Made by a program: the position numbers and the translations under genes
The notes under the pieces: generated by a model
Seen by the model: only the letters and a program-made list of their open reading frames with translations
The model's database searches: none
Told to the model about the DNA's origin: nothing
Origin: CALMEC01 sp964628685
GTDB taxonomy: Bacteria > Actinomycetota > Thermoleophilia > Miltoncostaeales > Miltoncostaeaceae
Reading direction: 5' to 3'
Length of the DNA: 64,000 nucleotides
Assembly (NCBI GenBank): GCA_964628685.1
Contig: CAZVNM010000005.1
Coordinates: 200,979 to 264,978, forward strand
Shown here: one piece after another, positions 52,471-60,693 of the stretch
How the letters are laid out: each line of letters begins with the position of its first letter
How positions within the stretch are numbered: the first letter of the stretch is position 1

Positions 52471-52529
52471 TTCGCGCCATTCGTGGGCCCCCCTGACGCG
52501 CGGCGCAGACCCGCGACCGCCGGGATGTC

Positions 52530-53087
52530 GTGCGCCACACGGGTGCGCTGTGGCGGATCCATCGGACCATCGGCCGACACGTCCTCGGCTGGAGCCGGTT
52601 GCGCCACAGCGGGCCGCTTCCGTCGATGCGATGGGACCCGCATCCCGAACCCCTCGCCGAGCATCCCGACCACGCAGTCCTCTACGCGGCGACCGACATC
52701 GCCACGACCGTCGCCGAGGTGTTCCAGACGACCCGCCGCATCGATCTGGTGTCGGGCGCACCGCATCTGACCGGCTGGATCCCCAGCCGCCCACTCAGGC
52801 TCCTCGATCTCACCGGCACCTGGCCGGTCCGAAACGGCGCGGCGTCGGCACTGCAGGCGGCACCCAGACCCACCTGCCGCCGCTGGGCCGCGGCGATCCA
52901 CGACACGTGGCCCGACCTCGACGGCGTGCGCGCGACCTCCACCATGACCGGCCTCCCCGTCATCGTCCTGTGGGCGCCGGCCGCCGACAGCTTCCCGGAT
53001 GCTCCCGCGTTCACGCGACCGCTCACCCAACCGCACACGCGCGCGACCGTCACGCAGGCCGCCGAACGCCTCGGCGACCGCACCTGA
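52530..53087 (+). CDS. RES-domain protein, orphan
   Basis: A 185-residue protein of the RES family, whose toxins are NAD+ phosphorylases normally paired with an Xre-type antitoxin. Typical parts are ALWRIHRTI at the N-terminus, AVLYAATDIATTVAEVF with the conserved Tyr and Glu, and LDLTGTW. No antitoxin gene lies on either side: the upstream neighbour is a divergent membrane protein and the downstream one is convergent. The family's Arg, Glu and Ser residues are plausibly present, but activity cannot be judged. The GTG at 52530 is the start offered by the frame. Confidence 0.75.
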   Translation: MRHTGALWRIHRTIGRHVLGWSRLRHSGPLPSMRWDPHPEPLAEHPDHAVLYAATDIATTVAEVFQTTRRIDLVSGAPHLTGWIPSRPLRLLDLTGTWPVRNGAASALQAAPRPTCRRWAAAIHDTWPDLDGVRATSTMTGLPVIVLWAPAADSFPDAPAFTRPLTQPHTRATVTQAAERLGDRT

Positions 53088-53180
53088 TCACGCCGGACCA
53101 ACGGCGTCATGCGACACCGACCCGGCGCGACGCCCGCCCACGGCGGACCCGTGGGCGAGCGGCGCAACCGCCGGAATCGA

Positions 53181-55955
53181 CTACCTGCTCCGGCGGTTGA
53201 CGACGATGTTCTGCGCGTAGATCGTCCTGTACCCGGTGATCTTCGGGCATCCCTGCGCGAGGGTGCGGACCGTGCCGTTGGGGAGGATGAGCTTCGCGTA
53301 GGTGCCCGGCGCCGGGCGGTACGCCAGCCGGATGCCGGAGTAGCCGCTCGCCGATGCGTCGCTCATGACGGCGGTCACCACCCGTCGCGGCCCCACCTTC
53401 TTCGCAAACCAGGGGAGTCGGCCCGCGTTGACCAGGACGGCCGTCGTGTACTCCACCCGCGGCAGGCGCGAGCGGCCGGCCGGGGTCCGCAGCATGGCGC
53501 GAAGACGCGTGCCGTGACGGCGTGCCCCGAGGATGGTCTGGCCGGGCTGGGGACGGTAGTAGAACGACGTGACGCTGTCCCGGTAGATGACGCTGTTGAA
53601 CCGCGGCCGCGTGGGGCAGGTCGCGCCGCCGGCCGACCGCGGTGGCGTGGTCCCGGGGCCAGGAGGGGCGGGCGAGGTCGGCGCGGTGATCGTGGTGTCC
53701 CTGCAGCCGATGGCGGTGCGCGCACCACCGGTGCGGTCGATGGCGTCGGCGCAGACCTGTACGGCTCCGCGATGGGCGGTGGTCAGGGTCGCGTCGAACC
53801 CGTGGGATCCGGCGGAGTCGGAACGCCGCGCGTTGGCGGGTACGACGTGCGTTTCGGCGCCCGCGGCTCCGGCCTGGCCGATCCGGATCTCGACGTCGGT
53901 GGCGGCGTCGAGGGTGTCGGGGTCATACGCCCAGCCGGTCACCCGCACGGTGCCCGTCGCCCCGGTGGCCGACTCGAGCACACCGAGCGGCGCGAGGTTG
54001 ACCGGTGGCGGGGTGCCGTCGGGGATGGTGACGGTGCGGCACTGGAGCTCGACGGTCTCGCCCGCGCCCTTGTTGATGCCGTAGAGGCAGACCTTCTGGG
54101 GCCCGCGCTTGGCGGTGGTGATCTGCGTCGAGAAGCCGTGGTCGCCGGTGATGTTGTGCGCGGCGTTCACATCCGGACGCGGCAGGCCGGCCGGCCGTGA
54201 GTGGCTCTCGGCACCGGGTGTGGTCCAGTCGCCACCCACATAGACGTGCACCTCGAGCGACTCCGCAGGCACATCCGGGTCGAACGCCCAGCCGCTCAGC
54301 TGAACGGCGCCCGGGAGCCCGACCACGCGCTCGAGCGCGCCCCGCGGATCGCTGGTGGCCTGGTCGCGGATGGTGAGGGTGAGGCAACCGAAGCTGGGGT
54401 TGTGCCCGGCCGGCCGGTTGATGGCAGAGACGCACACCTGCTGGGGACCGCGCTTGGCGGTGGTGAGGGTGGCGTCGAACCCGTGGTTGCCGGGCACGCC
54501 GTGGGCGGTGTTGATGTCCGGACGCGGCCTGTCGGCCGAGATGACGTGCGACTCGGCGCCCGGCGTGCCGGCTGGGCCACCGATGTAGACGTGCATCGGC
54601 AGTGATGCGGCCGGGTCATTGGCGTCGAACGACCAGCCCTTCACCCAGACCGTGCCGCGTCCCCCCGAACCGTTCTCGTAGCTTCCGATCGGGTCGTGGT
54701 TGGGACCGGCGGGCTCGGTGATGGTCATGGTGAGGCACCCCAGCCCGGCGTTGGCGCCGCCGCCGCGGTTGATGGCGTAGACGCAGACCTGCTGCGGTCC
54801 GCGCTTGGCCGTGGTCAGCGTGGAGTCGAAGCCGTGGTTGCCGGGCACGCCGTGTGCGGCGTTGACGTCGGGCCGCGGTTTGTCGGCGCCGATGACGTGC
54901 GCTTCGGCGCCGGGAGTGCCGGCGGGCCCGCCGATGTAGACGTGCACCGACAGTGACGCGCCGGGGTCGTCGGCGTCGAACGTCCAGCCCTTCACCCACA
55001 CGATGCCGGCGCCGGCGTTGCCGTTTTCGTAGTTGCCGATCGGGTCATGGCCGGAGGGCGTCTGCGTGCGCGGGCCGCCCCAGAAGGGCATCGACCCGTC
55101 GGCGATCCTGCGCAGTCCCGTGCCGTCGGTGTTGATCACCCAGATGCCCTGGTTCTGGCGCTCGAAGACGACCCGGTCGCCCTCGTGGCTGAACTCGGGG
55201 TGGCTGTCGGCACCGTTGGTGAGGATCCGCGCCGGCCCGGTCGTGCTGCCGCGGGCGTAGAGGGCCAGCTGACCGTAGTAGGGGAGACCGAACCCGGTGT
55301 TCTCCGGTCCCCGGACGGCCACGATCGTGTTGCCGGCCGGGTTCATGTCGGGGAATGCGGTGTGGCGGCTGCGGTCGGGTTCGGAGGCGAGGAGGACGTC
55401 GCACACCGGTCCGCCGATCTGCTCGATGCAGATGCGCGAGTCGTAGGTGTCGGCGCCGCGGCGGGTGGCGAGCACCTGGTCGTCGTTGGTCCAGCCGACG
55501 CTCATCTGCATGGTGGAGCTGGCCACCGTCTGCCACTGGTTGCCGTTGGTGGCGCCGGGAGGGGCGACCTTCATGCTCCAGCCGAACGCCCCGCCGTAGT
55601 ACCAGATCCAGCTCGAGAACCCGCCGTCGCCGGAGATGGACGCGAAGTCCGGTGACTCGCCGGCCGCCGCCATCAGCCGTGTCTCCCCGCCCGCCTTCAG
55701 CGGGATCTCCCGGATGTTCGCCGCAGTGTCGACGTAGCCGGCGGTGAGTCCGTCCCGGGTGACGCCGGCGGGCTTTCCCGTCGCGATGACGCGATTGCTG
55801 CCCGGCACATCGGGGTCGATGGCGCACACCTGCGCGCCGCACTGGTAGACGACGGTCGAAGCGGTGGCGGCGTCGGCGGCGATCGCGCCGACGACGGCGG
55901 ACAATGCCGCCGCCACGACGCCGATGATGCCGCGGTGTCTCGATCGGGTCTTCAC
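53181..55955 (-). CDS. secreted beta-propeller plus four-repeat surface protein
   Basis: A 924-residue exported protein. After the signal peptide (about 1-30) comes a TolB/WD40-like beta-propeller (about 35-300, e.g. DSHPEFSHEGDRVVFERQ and IWVINTDGTGLRRIADG). Four repeats of about 105 residues follow (305-730), each with GWxFDxDDPxxSLxVHVYIGG, AHGVPGNHGFD and QVCVYAINxG then GC; the first two are nearly identical. A Pro/Thr linker leads to a C-terminal domain (FNSVIYRDSVTSFYY). The GTG at 55955 has AGGAGA six bases upstream. The repeats resemble wall-associated actinobacterial repeats; ligand unknown. Confidence 0.75.
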   Translation of the reverse strand: MKTRSRHRGIIGVVAAALSAVVGAIAADAATASTVVYQCGAQVCAIDPDVPGSNRVIATGKPAGVTRDGLTAGYVDTAANIREIPLKAGGETRLMAAAGESPDFASISGDGGFSSWIWYYGGAFGWSMKVAPPGATNGNQWQTVASSTMQMSVGWTNDDQVLATRRGADTYDSRICIEQIGGPVCDVLLASEPDRSRHTAFPDMNPAGNTIVAVRGPENTGFGLPYYGQLALYARGSTTGPARILTNGADSHPEFSHEGDRVVFERQNQGIWVINTDGTGLRRIADGSMPFWGGPRTQTPSGHDPIGNYENGNAGAGIVWVKGWTFDADDPGASLSVHVYIGGPAGTPGAEAHVIGADKPRPDVNAAHGVPGNHGFDSTLTTAKRGPQQVCVYAINRGGGANAGLGCLTMTITEPAGPNHDPIGSYENGSGGRGTVWVKGWSFDANDPAASLPMHVYIGGPAGTPGAESHVISADRPRPDINTAHGVPGNHGFDATLTTAKRGPQQVCVSAINRPAGHNPSFGCLTLTIRDQATSDPRGALERVVGLPGAVQLSGWAFDPDVPAESLEVHVYVGGDWTTPGAESHSRPAGLPRPDVNAAHNITGDHGFSTQITTAKRGPQKVCLYGINKGAGETVELQCRTVTIPDGTPPPVNLAPLGVLESATGATGTVRVTGWAYDPDTLDAATDVEIRIGQAGAAGAETHVVPANARRSDSAGSHGFDATLTTAHRGAVQVCADAIDRTGGARTAIGCRDTTITAPTSPAPPGPGTTPPRSAGGATCPTRPRFNSVIYRDSVTSFYYRPQPGQTILGARRHGTRLRAMLRTPAGRSRLPRVEYTTAVLVNAGRLPWFAKKVGPRRVVTAVMSDASASGYSGIRLAYRPAPGTYAKLILPNGTVRTLAQGCPKITGYRTIYAQNIVVNRRSR

Positions 55956-56210
55956 GGTCTTCTCCTGACAGCGGGTGGGCGGACTCCCATGACCTGGAGT
56001 ACGCCGATGCCCGCGCCGCCGTCACACGCCACTCACCACCATGGCTCGTGACCCGGCGGACGGAGAGAGCCGAATCCACCCTCGTGCACGCGTTGGAAAC
56101 GCTTGCGTGTCGTGTCGGCCCTCGACAGGGAAGCCTGCGCTCTTCTGGGCGGCCGCCCGCCACGACCGGCAGGGACCTCCTCGCGAGGTGCAGGTAGAGC
56201 AGGTTGGTGG

Positions 56211-56216
56211 TATCGT
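56211..56216 (+). promoter_or_regulatory. -10 box of the HTH gene (leaderless type)
   Basis: TATCGT ends seven bases before the ATG at 56224, with no Shine-Dalgarno site. Confidence 0.5.
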
Positions 56217-56223
56217 CGGGCGC

Positions 56224-56607
56224 ATGAGTGTCGTGAGACTCGACGGACGCGACGACCCCAAGCACGCCGATGCGAAGCTCGATGAACTGTGGCGCCAGAT
56301 CAAGCGACGCCTTGCCGACGGGCAGACGATCGTGGTCGGCGTCCACGATGCGCAGGCCGAGGTGTCCCCAACCGAGGCCGCCGGAGTGTTGGGCTGCTCA
56401 CGCCAGCACGTCGACCGCCTGATCGCCCGCGGCACCCTCACCGCACGCAGGATCCCCGGCTCCGGCTACCGACGCATCCCACTCGAAGACGTCATCGCAC
56501 TTCGCGACCGGTGGGACACCTCACGCCACCGCACCGACGAATGGTCCCAGGACATCGACCAGGCCGGCGCCCCGACCGAACTCGTTGACGATCGACGAGA
56601 CGACTAA
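56224..56607 (+). CDS. excisionase-type helix-turn-helix protein
   Basis: A 127-residue DNA-binding protein. A MerR/excisionase-like helix-turn-helix spans about 59-98: SPTEAAGVLGCSRQHVDRL, then ARRIPGSGYRRIPLEDVIAL. Proteins with this domain often act as antitoxins for PIN-type toxins. Here the next 60 bases in the same frame encode GRALHDLALRGRAAIVP, which looks like a fragment of such a toxin but has no start and runs into the following gene. So the partner may be lost. Confidence 0.8.
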   Translation: MSVVRLDGRDDPKHADAKLDELWRQIKRRLADGQTIVVGVHDAQAEVSPTEAAGVLGCSRQHVDRLIARGTLTARRIPGSGYRRIPLEDVIALRDRWDTSRHRTDEWSQDIDQAGAPTELVDDRRDD

Positions 56608-56673
56608 CAGGATGCTCGTGGGCGCGCGCTGCATGACCTTGCCCTACGTGGCCGCGCCGCCATCGTTCCGTGT

Positions 56674-57300
56674 GTGCCGCCCGTGACAGGGGCGCTCATC
56701 GCCGCCTTGGGCGGTCTCCTCGAAGGCATGGAGCGACGAGGTATGCCACATCGGCAGTGGCTGCAAGATGGTGTTGGCATCGACGAGGTCGGTCGGCGGC
56801 TTGAAGCCGCTGGTTTTCCGGTGAACGATGAGGTGGCGCAGTGGTTCGCAGTCCACAACGGAATCGTGGATTTCAACGTCACTGTCAATGGTGTCTTCGC
56901 GCGGTACGGCTTCCTCGGGTGGTGGGCCATGTCGTTGGACGACGCGATCGCAGAGGGCCGCGTGTGTCGAGAGGTGTTCGAGGGGTTCGCCGACGATGAG
57001 GATTCTGACTTTGCCGGGATATACGCCGACAATCCATGGGGAACGAGGTGGCTGCCGTTGCTGCGATCGGCGGGCGGCAGTCTGATCACCGCTGTCCTCG
57101 ACGAGGACCGCTGGGTCGCACCTGTTGTTGCCGTCGGCTGGGAAGAGTTGCCTTATGAGTGGCGTCGGCTTCCGAGCATCCGTGATCTGGTTGGACGTTA
57201 CGCACAGACGTTGGATCAATTCCACTGGAACTCAGAGCAGGCTGGTTGGGACTGCGACTTTGAAGCGATTCCTGATGTTGAGACGCGGATGTTCCTATGA
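56674..57300 (+). CDS. SMI1/KNR4 (SUKH)-like protein
   Basis: A 208-residue protein. RLEAAGFPVNDEVAQWFAVHNG and the following WWAMSLDDAIAEG fit the SUKH/SMI1-KNR4 fold, which includes bacterial immunity proteins against polymorphic toxins. WGTRWLPLLRSAGGS and WNSEQAGWDCDFEAIPD also look conserved. The DNA has lower GC and more A/T-ending codons than its neighbours, which suggests recent transfer. The GTG at 56674 is used; the start is uncertain because the frame is open back to 56608. No cognate toxin gene is nearby. Confidence 0.65.
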   Translation: MPPVTGALIAALGGLLEGMERRGMPHRQWLQDGVGIDEVGRRLEAAGFPVNDEVAQWFAVHNGIVDFNVTVNGVFARYGFLGWWAMSLDDAIAEGRVCREVFEGFADDEDSDFAGIYADNPWGTRWLPLLRSAGGSLITAVLDEDRWVAPVVAVGWEELPYEWRRLPSIRDLVGRYAQTLDQFHWNSEQAGWDCDFEAIPDVETRMFL

Positions 57301-57424
57301 ACGCCATCGTTGCGTCCGCCGGCCGCGAACGCCCGATCAGCCTCGGGCGAGTTCGAACACTGTTCACGAGCGTCAAGCGCGGCTTGTTTGACCAGGTCAC
57401 CGAGGTCACGCAGGCGGCGTCGCG

Positions 57425-57590
57425 TCAGCGCTGTCGTGCTGCCTCGCCCGTTGTTCCGAGGGGGACGAGCATCGTCGACAGTCCGGCGAGCGCATCGCCC
57501 TGGATGACGACGCCGTAGCGGGTGCCTCGCTGTGCGTCTCCGCGGCCGGCCTCCTGCATGTGCAGCCGGCGGACCTCCCCGCGGGGTCAC
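57425..57590 (-). pseudogene. mazF/pemK toxin remnant, frameshifted and truncated
   Basis: Reading directly after the antitoxin stop, the minus strand encodes GEVRRLHMQEAGRGDAQRG, then TRYGVVIQGDALAGLSTMLVPLGTTG and a stop. This matches the first half of PemK/MazF toxins (GEVW, RG--QRG-RY-VV-Q-DAL--LST). The GTG overlapping the antitoxin stop (57590) is one base out of frame with this segment, and the second half is missing. So the toxin is dead by frameshift and truncation. Confidence 0.65.
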
Positions 57591-57841
57591 TCCGTGATGT
57601 CCGGGGAGAGGGCATCCATGTCGGCCATGAGCGCCCATCGCTCGCGTGTGTCGGTGGGATCATCGGCCAGGCGTGCGACCTCCGCCGCCAGCGCCGGGCG
57701 GCGCTGTGTCCTGGCCGCCGCGGCGACGAGCGCGCCACGCACGACCTGGGATTCCGTCTCACCGTGTGCCATGAGGATGGCGAGCGCACGCGAACTGGGC
57801 TCGTCGAGCCGCGCTCGCACCGTTCTTGATGATCCGGTCAT
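57587..57841 (-). CDS. antitoxin-like protein upstream of mazF remnant
   Basis: An 84-residue protein: short strand (RTVRARLDEPSSRALAIL), helix with TESQVVRGALVAAAARTQRR, then a hydrophilic tail ending MADMDALSPDITE. The strand-helix-helix order fits a ribbon-helix-helix antitoxin and the acidic tail fits toxin binding. It is intact, while the toxin behind it is broken. Its last 22 bases are repeated exactly at 60025-60046. The ATG at 57841 is preferred over an ATG at 57928. Confidence 0.65.
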   Translation of the reverse strand: MTGSSRTVRARLDEPSSRALAILMAHGETESQVVRGALVAAAARTQRRPALAAEVARLADDPTDTRERWALMADMDALSPDITE

Positions 57842-58113
57842 GCCCGAAGCGTAGCCCGCTGCGTGTGACAACCGGTGGAGTGCCAGAAGCGTCAACCAGT
57901 GGTCTTGCTGCACGTAAACAGCACTCACGATCCTCCCCGGTTCCCATCTCGAACGGCCGGCAGTCGCCGCGCCCGCAGGTGTGAGGCTCCCCGTACGGGG
58001 CGGCCGCGCTCGCGGCGTTCACGGCACGGATGGTGACGGTGTCAGTGTGGAGAGGGGTGGCGCCACCGCCGGCCGGCGGTGGCTGAGAACGCCCTCTCCA
58101 GCCGCCCGACCGC

Positions 58114-58557
58114 CTACGCGTCCGCCAGGCGCGCCTGGACGCTCACCTGTGCGCCGGCGAAGAGCCGCGACACCGGGCACAGCGCGGCGGCCTCGTTGAC
58201 GATCCGTTGGAACTGCGCGTCGTCCAACCCCGGGACCTTCCCGGTCACCGTCAGCGCCGAGGTCGTGATCGTCGGCTTGCCGTCGACCTCGTCCAGCGTG
58301 ACCGCGGCCTCCACCTCCAACGTCTGCGGGGGAGCCTTCGCCTCACCGAGCTTGAGGGACAACGCCATCGCGAAGCAGGACGAGTGGGCCGCGGCGGCCA
58401 ACTCCTCCGGGCTCGTCTTGCCGGAAGGCGCCTCCGTCCGAGCGGCCCAGGTGACGGCCTGATCTCGCAGTGCACCCGAGCCTGCGTCGATCGTTCCCGA
58501 CCCGTCGGCCAGGGCCCCACTCCAGTTGGTGACGGCGGTGCGTGTTGCGATCGCCAT
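58114..58557 (-). CDS. osmC: OsmC-family organic hydroperoxide reductase
   Basis: A 147-residue OsmC-type peroxidase that reduces organic and fatty-acid hydroperoxides with two cysteines. Cys61 lies in AAAHSSCFAMALS and Cys127 in EAAALCPVSRLF; the N-terminal WSGALADGSGTI and KTSPEELAAAA are also typical. The ATG at 58557 has GGAG nine bases upstream. It lies 45 bases after the convergent-in-order gap gene on the same strand and may be co-transcribed with it. Confidence 0.93.
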   Translation of the reverse strand: MAIATRTAVTNWSGALADGSGTIDAGSGALRDQAVTWAARTEAPSGKTSPEELAAAAHSSCFAMALSLKLGEAKAPPQTLEVEAAVTLDEVDGKPTITTSALTVTGKVPGLDDAQFQRIVNEAAALCPVSRLFAGAQVSVQARLADA

Positions 58558-58602
58558 GGTGTGTCGTCTCCGTTCTCTCGTGATGTGCTGACAAGCGGCA
58601 TG

Positions 58603-59631
58603 TCAACGGTGCGCGCCGGGACGGGCGTCCGCCAGCCCCAGCGCCGTGCGGGCCTCACGGACCATCTGGTGGGTGAACCCCCACTCATTGTCGTACCAGG
58701 CCATGACCTTGACCAACGTCGTGTCGACGACCATCGTCAGCGGCAGGTCGACGATGGCGGCGTGCGGGTCGCCGATGATGTCGGACGACACCAGGGGCTC
58801 GCGGCTGGCACGCAGGATGCCGGCGTACCGGGGCGTCGCCGCCTCGTCCTCGAAGATCGCGTTGACCTCGTCCGCGCTCGTCGGCCGACCGGTGACGAAC
58901 ACGATGTCGGAGATCGACCCGACGGGCACGGGCACCCGCACCGCGATGCCGTCGAACGACCCCGCGAGCCCAGGCACCGCTCTGGTGGCGGCGACCGCCG
59001 CCCCGGTGGACGCCGGGATGAGGTTCATCGCCGCGGCCCGTCCGCGCAGGAAGTCGTTTCGGCTGCCCGGTCCGTCGATCAGCGCCTGCGTCGCCGTGTA
59101 GGCGTGAACGGTGGTCATGATCGCCCGCCGGACCGACAGGCGACGCTCCGCGATCTCGAGCACCGGCGCGATGCAGTTGGTCGTGCAGCTCGCGCACGAA
59201 CGCAGTTGGACCCCGCCGTCGGCGGAGTTCACGCCGTGCACGATGGTCGGTACGGACGCCGACCTGGTGGGCGCCGACAGGACCACCAACGGTGCGCCGG
59301 CGGCCACGTGCTTGGCGAGGTCCTCCTCCCGCGTGAACAACCCGGTGCACTCCAGCACCAGGTCGACCTCCAGCTCGCGCCAGGGAAGATCGGCCGGGTC
59401 GCGTTGGGACAGCACGCGAATCGTCCGACCGTCGATGACCAGCGAATCGTCACGGACCTCGACGTCGCGGTCAGAGCGGCCGTACACCGTGTCGTAGCGC
59501 AGGAGGTAGGCGAGGTTCTCCAGGGGAACGATGTCGTTCACCGCCACGACCTCGACGTCCTCCTGCTGCAGCAGGACCTTCAGGGCGGCCCGGCCGATCC
59601 GGCCCATGCCGTTGATCGCCAACCTGGGCAT
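58603..59631 (-). CDS. gap: glyceraldehyde-3-phosphate dehydrogenase, lone copy
   Basis: The enzyme oxidises glyceraldehyde 3-phosphate with NAD(P) and phosphate. The 342-residue protein shows AINGMGRIGR (usually GFGRIGR), Asp33 in VAVNDI (favours NAD), the catalytic Cys149 in SCASCTTNCIAP (usually SNASCTTNC), His176 in TTVHAYTATQ, and WYDNEWGF. It is complete but diverged, and it is not next to pgk or tpi. It sits with osmC, so it may serve stress metabolism rather than central glycolysis; that is inference. A CTCTCCTC-rich stretch provides a strong ribosome site upstream. Confidence 0.93.
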   Translation of the reverse strand: MPRLAINGMGRIGRAALKVLLQQEDVEVVAVNDIVPLENLAYLLRYDTVYGRSDRDVEVRDDSLVIDGRTIRVLSQRDPADLPWRELEVDLVLECTGLFTREEDLAKHVAAGAPLVVLSAPTRSASVPTIVHGVNSADGGVQLRSCASCTTNCIAPVLEIAERRLSVRRAIMTTVHAYTATQALIDGPGSRNDFLRGRAAAMNLIPASTGAAVAATRAVPGLAGSFDGIAVRVPVPVGSISDIVFVTGRPTSADEVNAIFEDEAATPRYAGILRASREPLVSSDIIGDPHAAIVDLPLTMVVDTTLVKVMAWYDNEWGFTHQMVREARTALGLADARPGAHR

Positions 59632-59749
59632 CTCGACTCTCCTCTCCGCCCGGGTCCGAGCGCCCGACGGGACTCGGGGTCATGCGATGGCACGTCCCCC
59701 TCCTCAGGTGGACTACCACCGAACGGACCGTCCAAACAGGGCGGCGGTG

Positions 59750-60110
59750 TCAGCCGGCGTCGTCCGAAGCGGCCGCGTTCGTCAACCCGAGCCGGTCCGA
59801 CCTGAGCGAGCGTTCCCTTCGAAACGACGTCTCACCCAGCCCATCCCATCCCGCTGCGTTCGGGCGGTGGGGGGTGACGTGGAGTGACGCGCCGACCGCC
59901 GCCATCAGCCGCATCGACCAGCCGCTCGCCGCAGCCACGCGGTCCGTCGAGATGACGAGCCGGTGGAGGCGCGCGTACGGGTGTCCGTGGCGGAAGGGGC
60001 GGCGCCAGCGACGGATCGCGCCATGGGTCACTCCGTGATGTCCGGGAGCGGACGTCCAGGTCGACCATGAGCTGCCGACGGTTGACAGCGATGCGTTCCG
60101 AGGGGTACGG
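59750..60110 (-). pseudogene. second decayed antitoxin-toxin remnant
   Basis: The minus strand from about 60110 encodes a fragment like the C-terminus of the antitoxin at 57587-57841 (QLMVDLDVRS, then PDITE after a one-base shift). A GTG overlaps its stop, as at 57590, and starts MTHGAIRRWRRPFRHGHPY with RLVISTDRVAAASGW, which recalls the N-terminal half of MazF/PemK toxins. The frame then continues without recognisable toxin sequence. This is the main content of the 536-base stretch between gap and marR. Confidence 0.45.
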
Positions 60111-60111
60111 T
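60082..60111 (+). promoter_or_regulatory. marR promoter (TTGACA-18-TACGGT)
   Basis: TTGACA at 60082-60087 and TACGGT at 60106-60111 are spaced by 18 bases, the best sigma-70-type promoter in the window. Transcription would start at about 60118, at the left edge of the palindrome. Confidence 0.6.
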
Positions 60112-60117
60112 GGCAGT

Positions 60118-60137
60118 ATCACTCACTGGTGAGTGAT
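60118..60137. promoter_or_regulatory. MarR operator, 20-bp palindrome
   Basis: ATCACTCAC and GTGAGTGAT are perfect 9-base arms around TG. The site covers the predicted transcription start and lies 31 bases before the marR ATG, fitting self-repression. Confidence 0.75.
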
Positions 60138-60155
60138 CTGGAGGTGGAGGAGGGG

Positions 60156-60161
60156 TACAGT
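60156..60161 (+). promoter_or_regulatory. possible second, leaderless -10 box of marR
   Basis: TACAGT ends six bases before the marR ATG. A GGAGGTGGAGGAGGGG stretch (60140-60155) is too far upstream (12 bases) for an ideal ribosome site, so both modes of initiation are possible. Confidence 0.35.
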
Positions 60162-60167
60162 TGATCC

Positions 60168-60638
60168 ATGCCGGACAGACCCGACGACTACGTTCAGCTG
60201 GTGGCCCTGGGCGACGAGATCCACACGATCTTCGACCGCATCACTCGGCAGGCGGCCAACCTCACCCTGATCCAGTTTCGGTCGCTTGCCACCCTGGTCG
60301 CCGCACAGCCGAACGCCCTCGAACCACGCGAGGTGGCTCGGATCGTCAAGATCGCGTCCAATCACGCGGCCAAGGTGATCGGCCAGCTCGAGGAACGCGG
60401 CCTCCTGGAGCGGCGGATGCACGACACGGACCTGCGCCGGCGATTGCTCACACCCACCCGCCACGGCGTCGCGGTGGTGGAGCGCACGCTGCCGCGGCTC
60501 GACCAGGTGCAGGAGCGGCTCATGAACGAGACCTTCTCGCCGGGGGAGCGGACCGCCCTGCGCGAGATGGTGATCCGGCTGCGACGGACGCTCTGGGAGA
60601 CCGTCGTCCCGGTCGACGCCATCCGTCCGGGGCCCTAG
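60168..60638 (+). CDS. MarR-family transcriptional regulator
   Basis: A 156-residue winged-helix regulator: LIQFRSLATLVAAQPN, EPREVARIVKIASNHAAKVIG (recognition helix), LEERGLLERRMHDTDLRRRL (wing). MarR proteins repress their own gene and a neighbouring detoxification gene until a phenolic or oxidised ligand binds. An FAD monooxygenase follows 55 bases downstream on the same strand, and a perfect 20-bp palindrome lies upstream, so self-control plus control of the monooxygenase is likely. Confidence 0.92.
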   Translation: MPDRPDDYVQLVALGDEIHTIFDRITRQAANLTLIQFRSLATLVAAQPNALEPREVARIVKIASNHAAKVIGQLEERGLLERRMHDTDLRRRLLTPTRHGVAVVERTLPRLDQVQERLMNETFSPGERTALREMVIRLRRTLWETVVPVDAIRPGP

Positions 60639-60693
60639 CACCGGCGGGGACGCATTCGTCCGTCCGCCGTCGCGACGATCGGAGGAGGTGCTC

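Noticed and set aside
57297..57518. 73-residue plus-strand frame after the SUKH-like gene
   Set aside because: No motif, weak start, and it is antisense to the mazF remnant.
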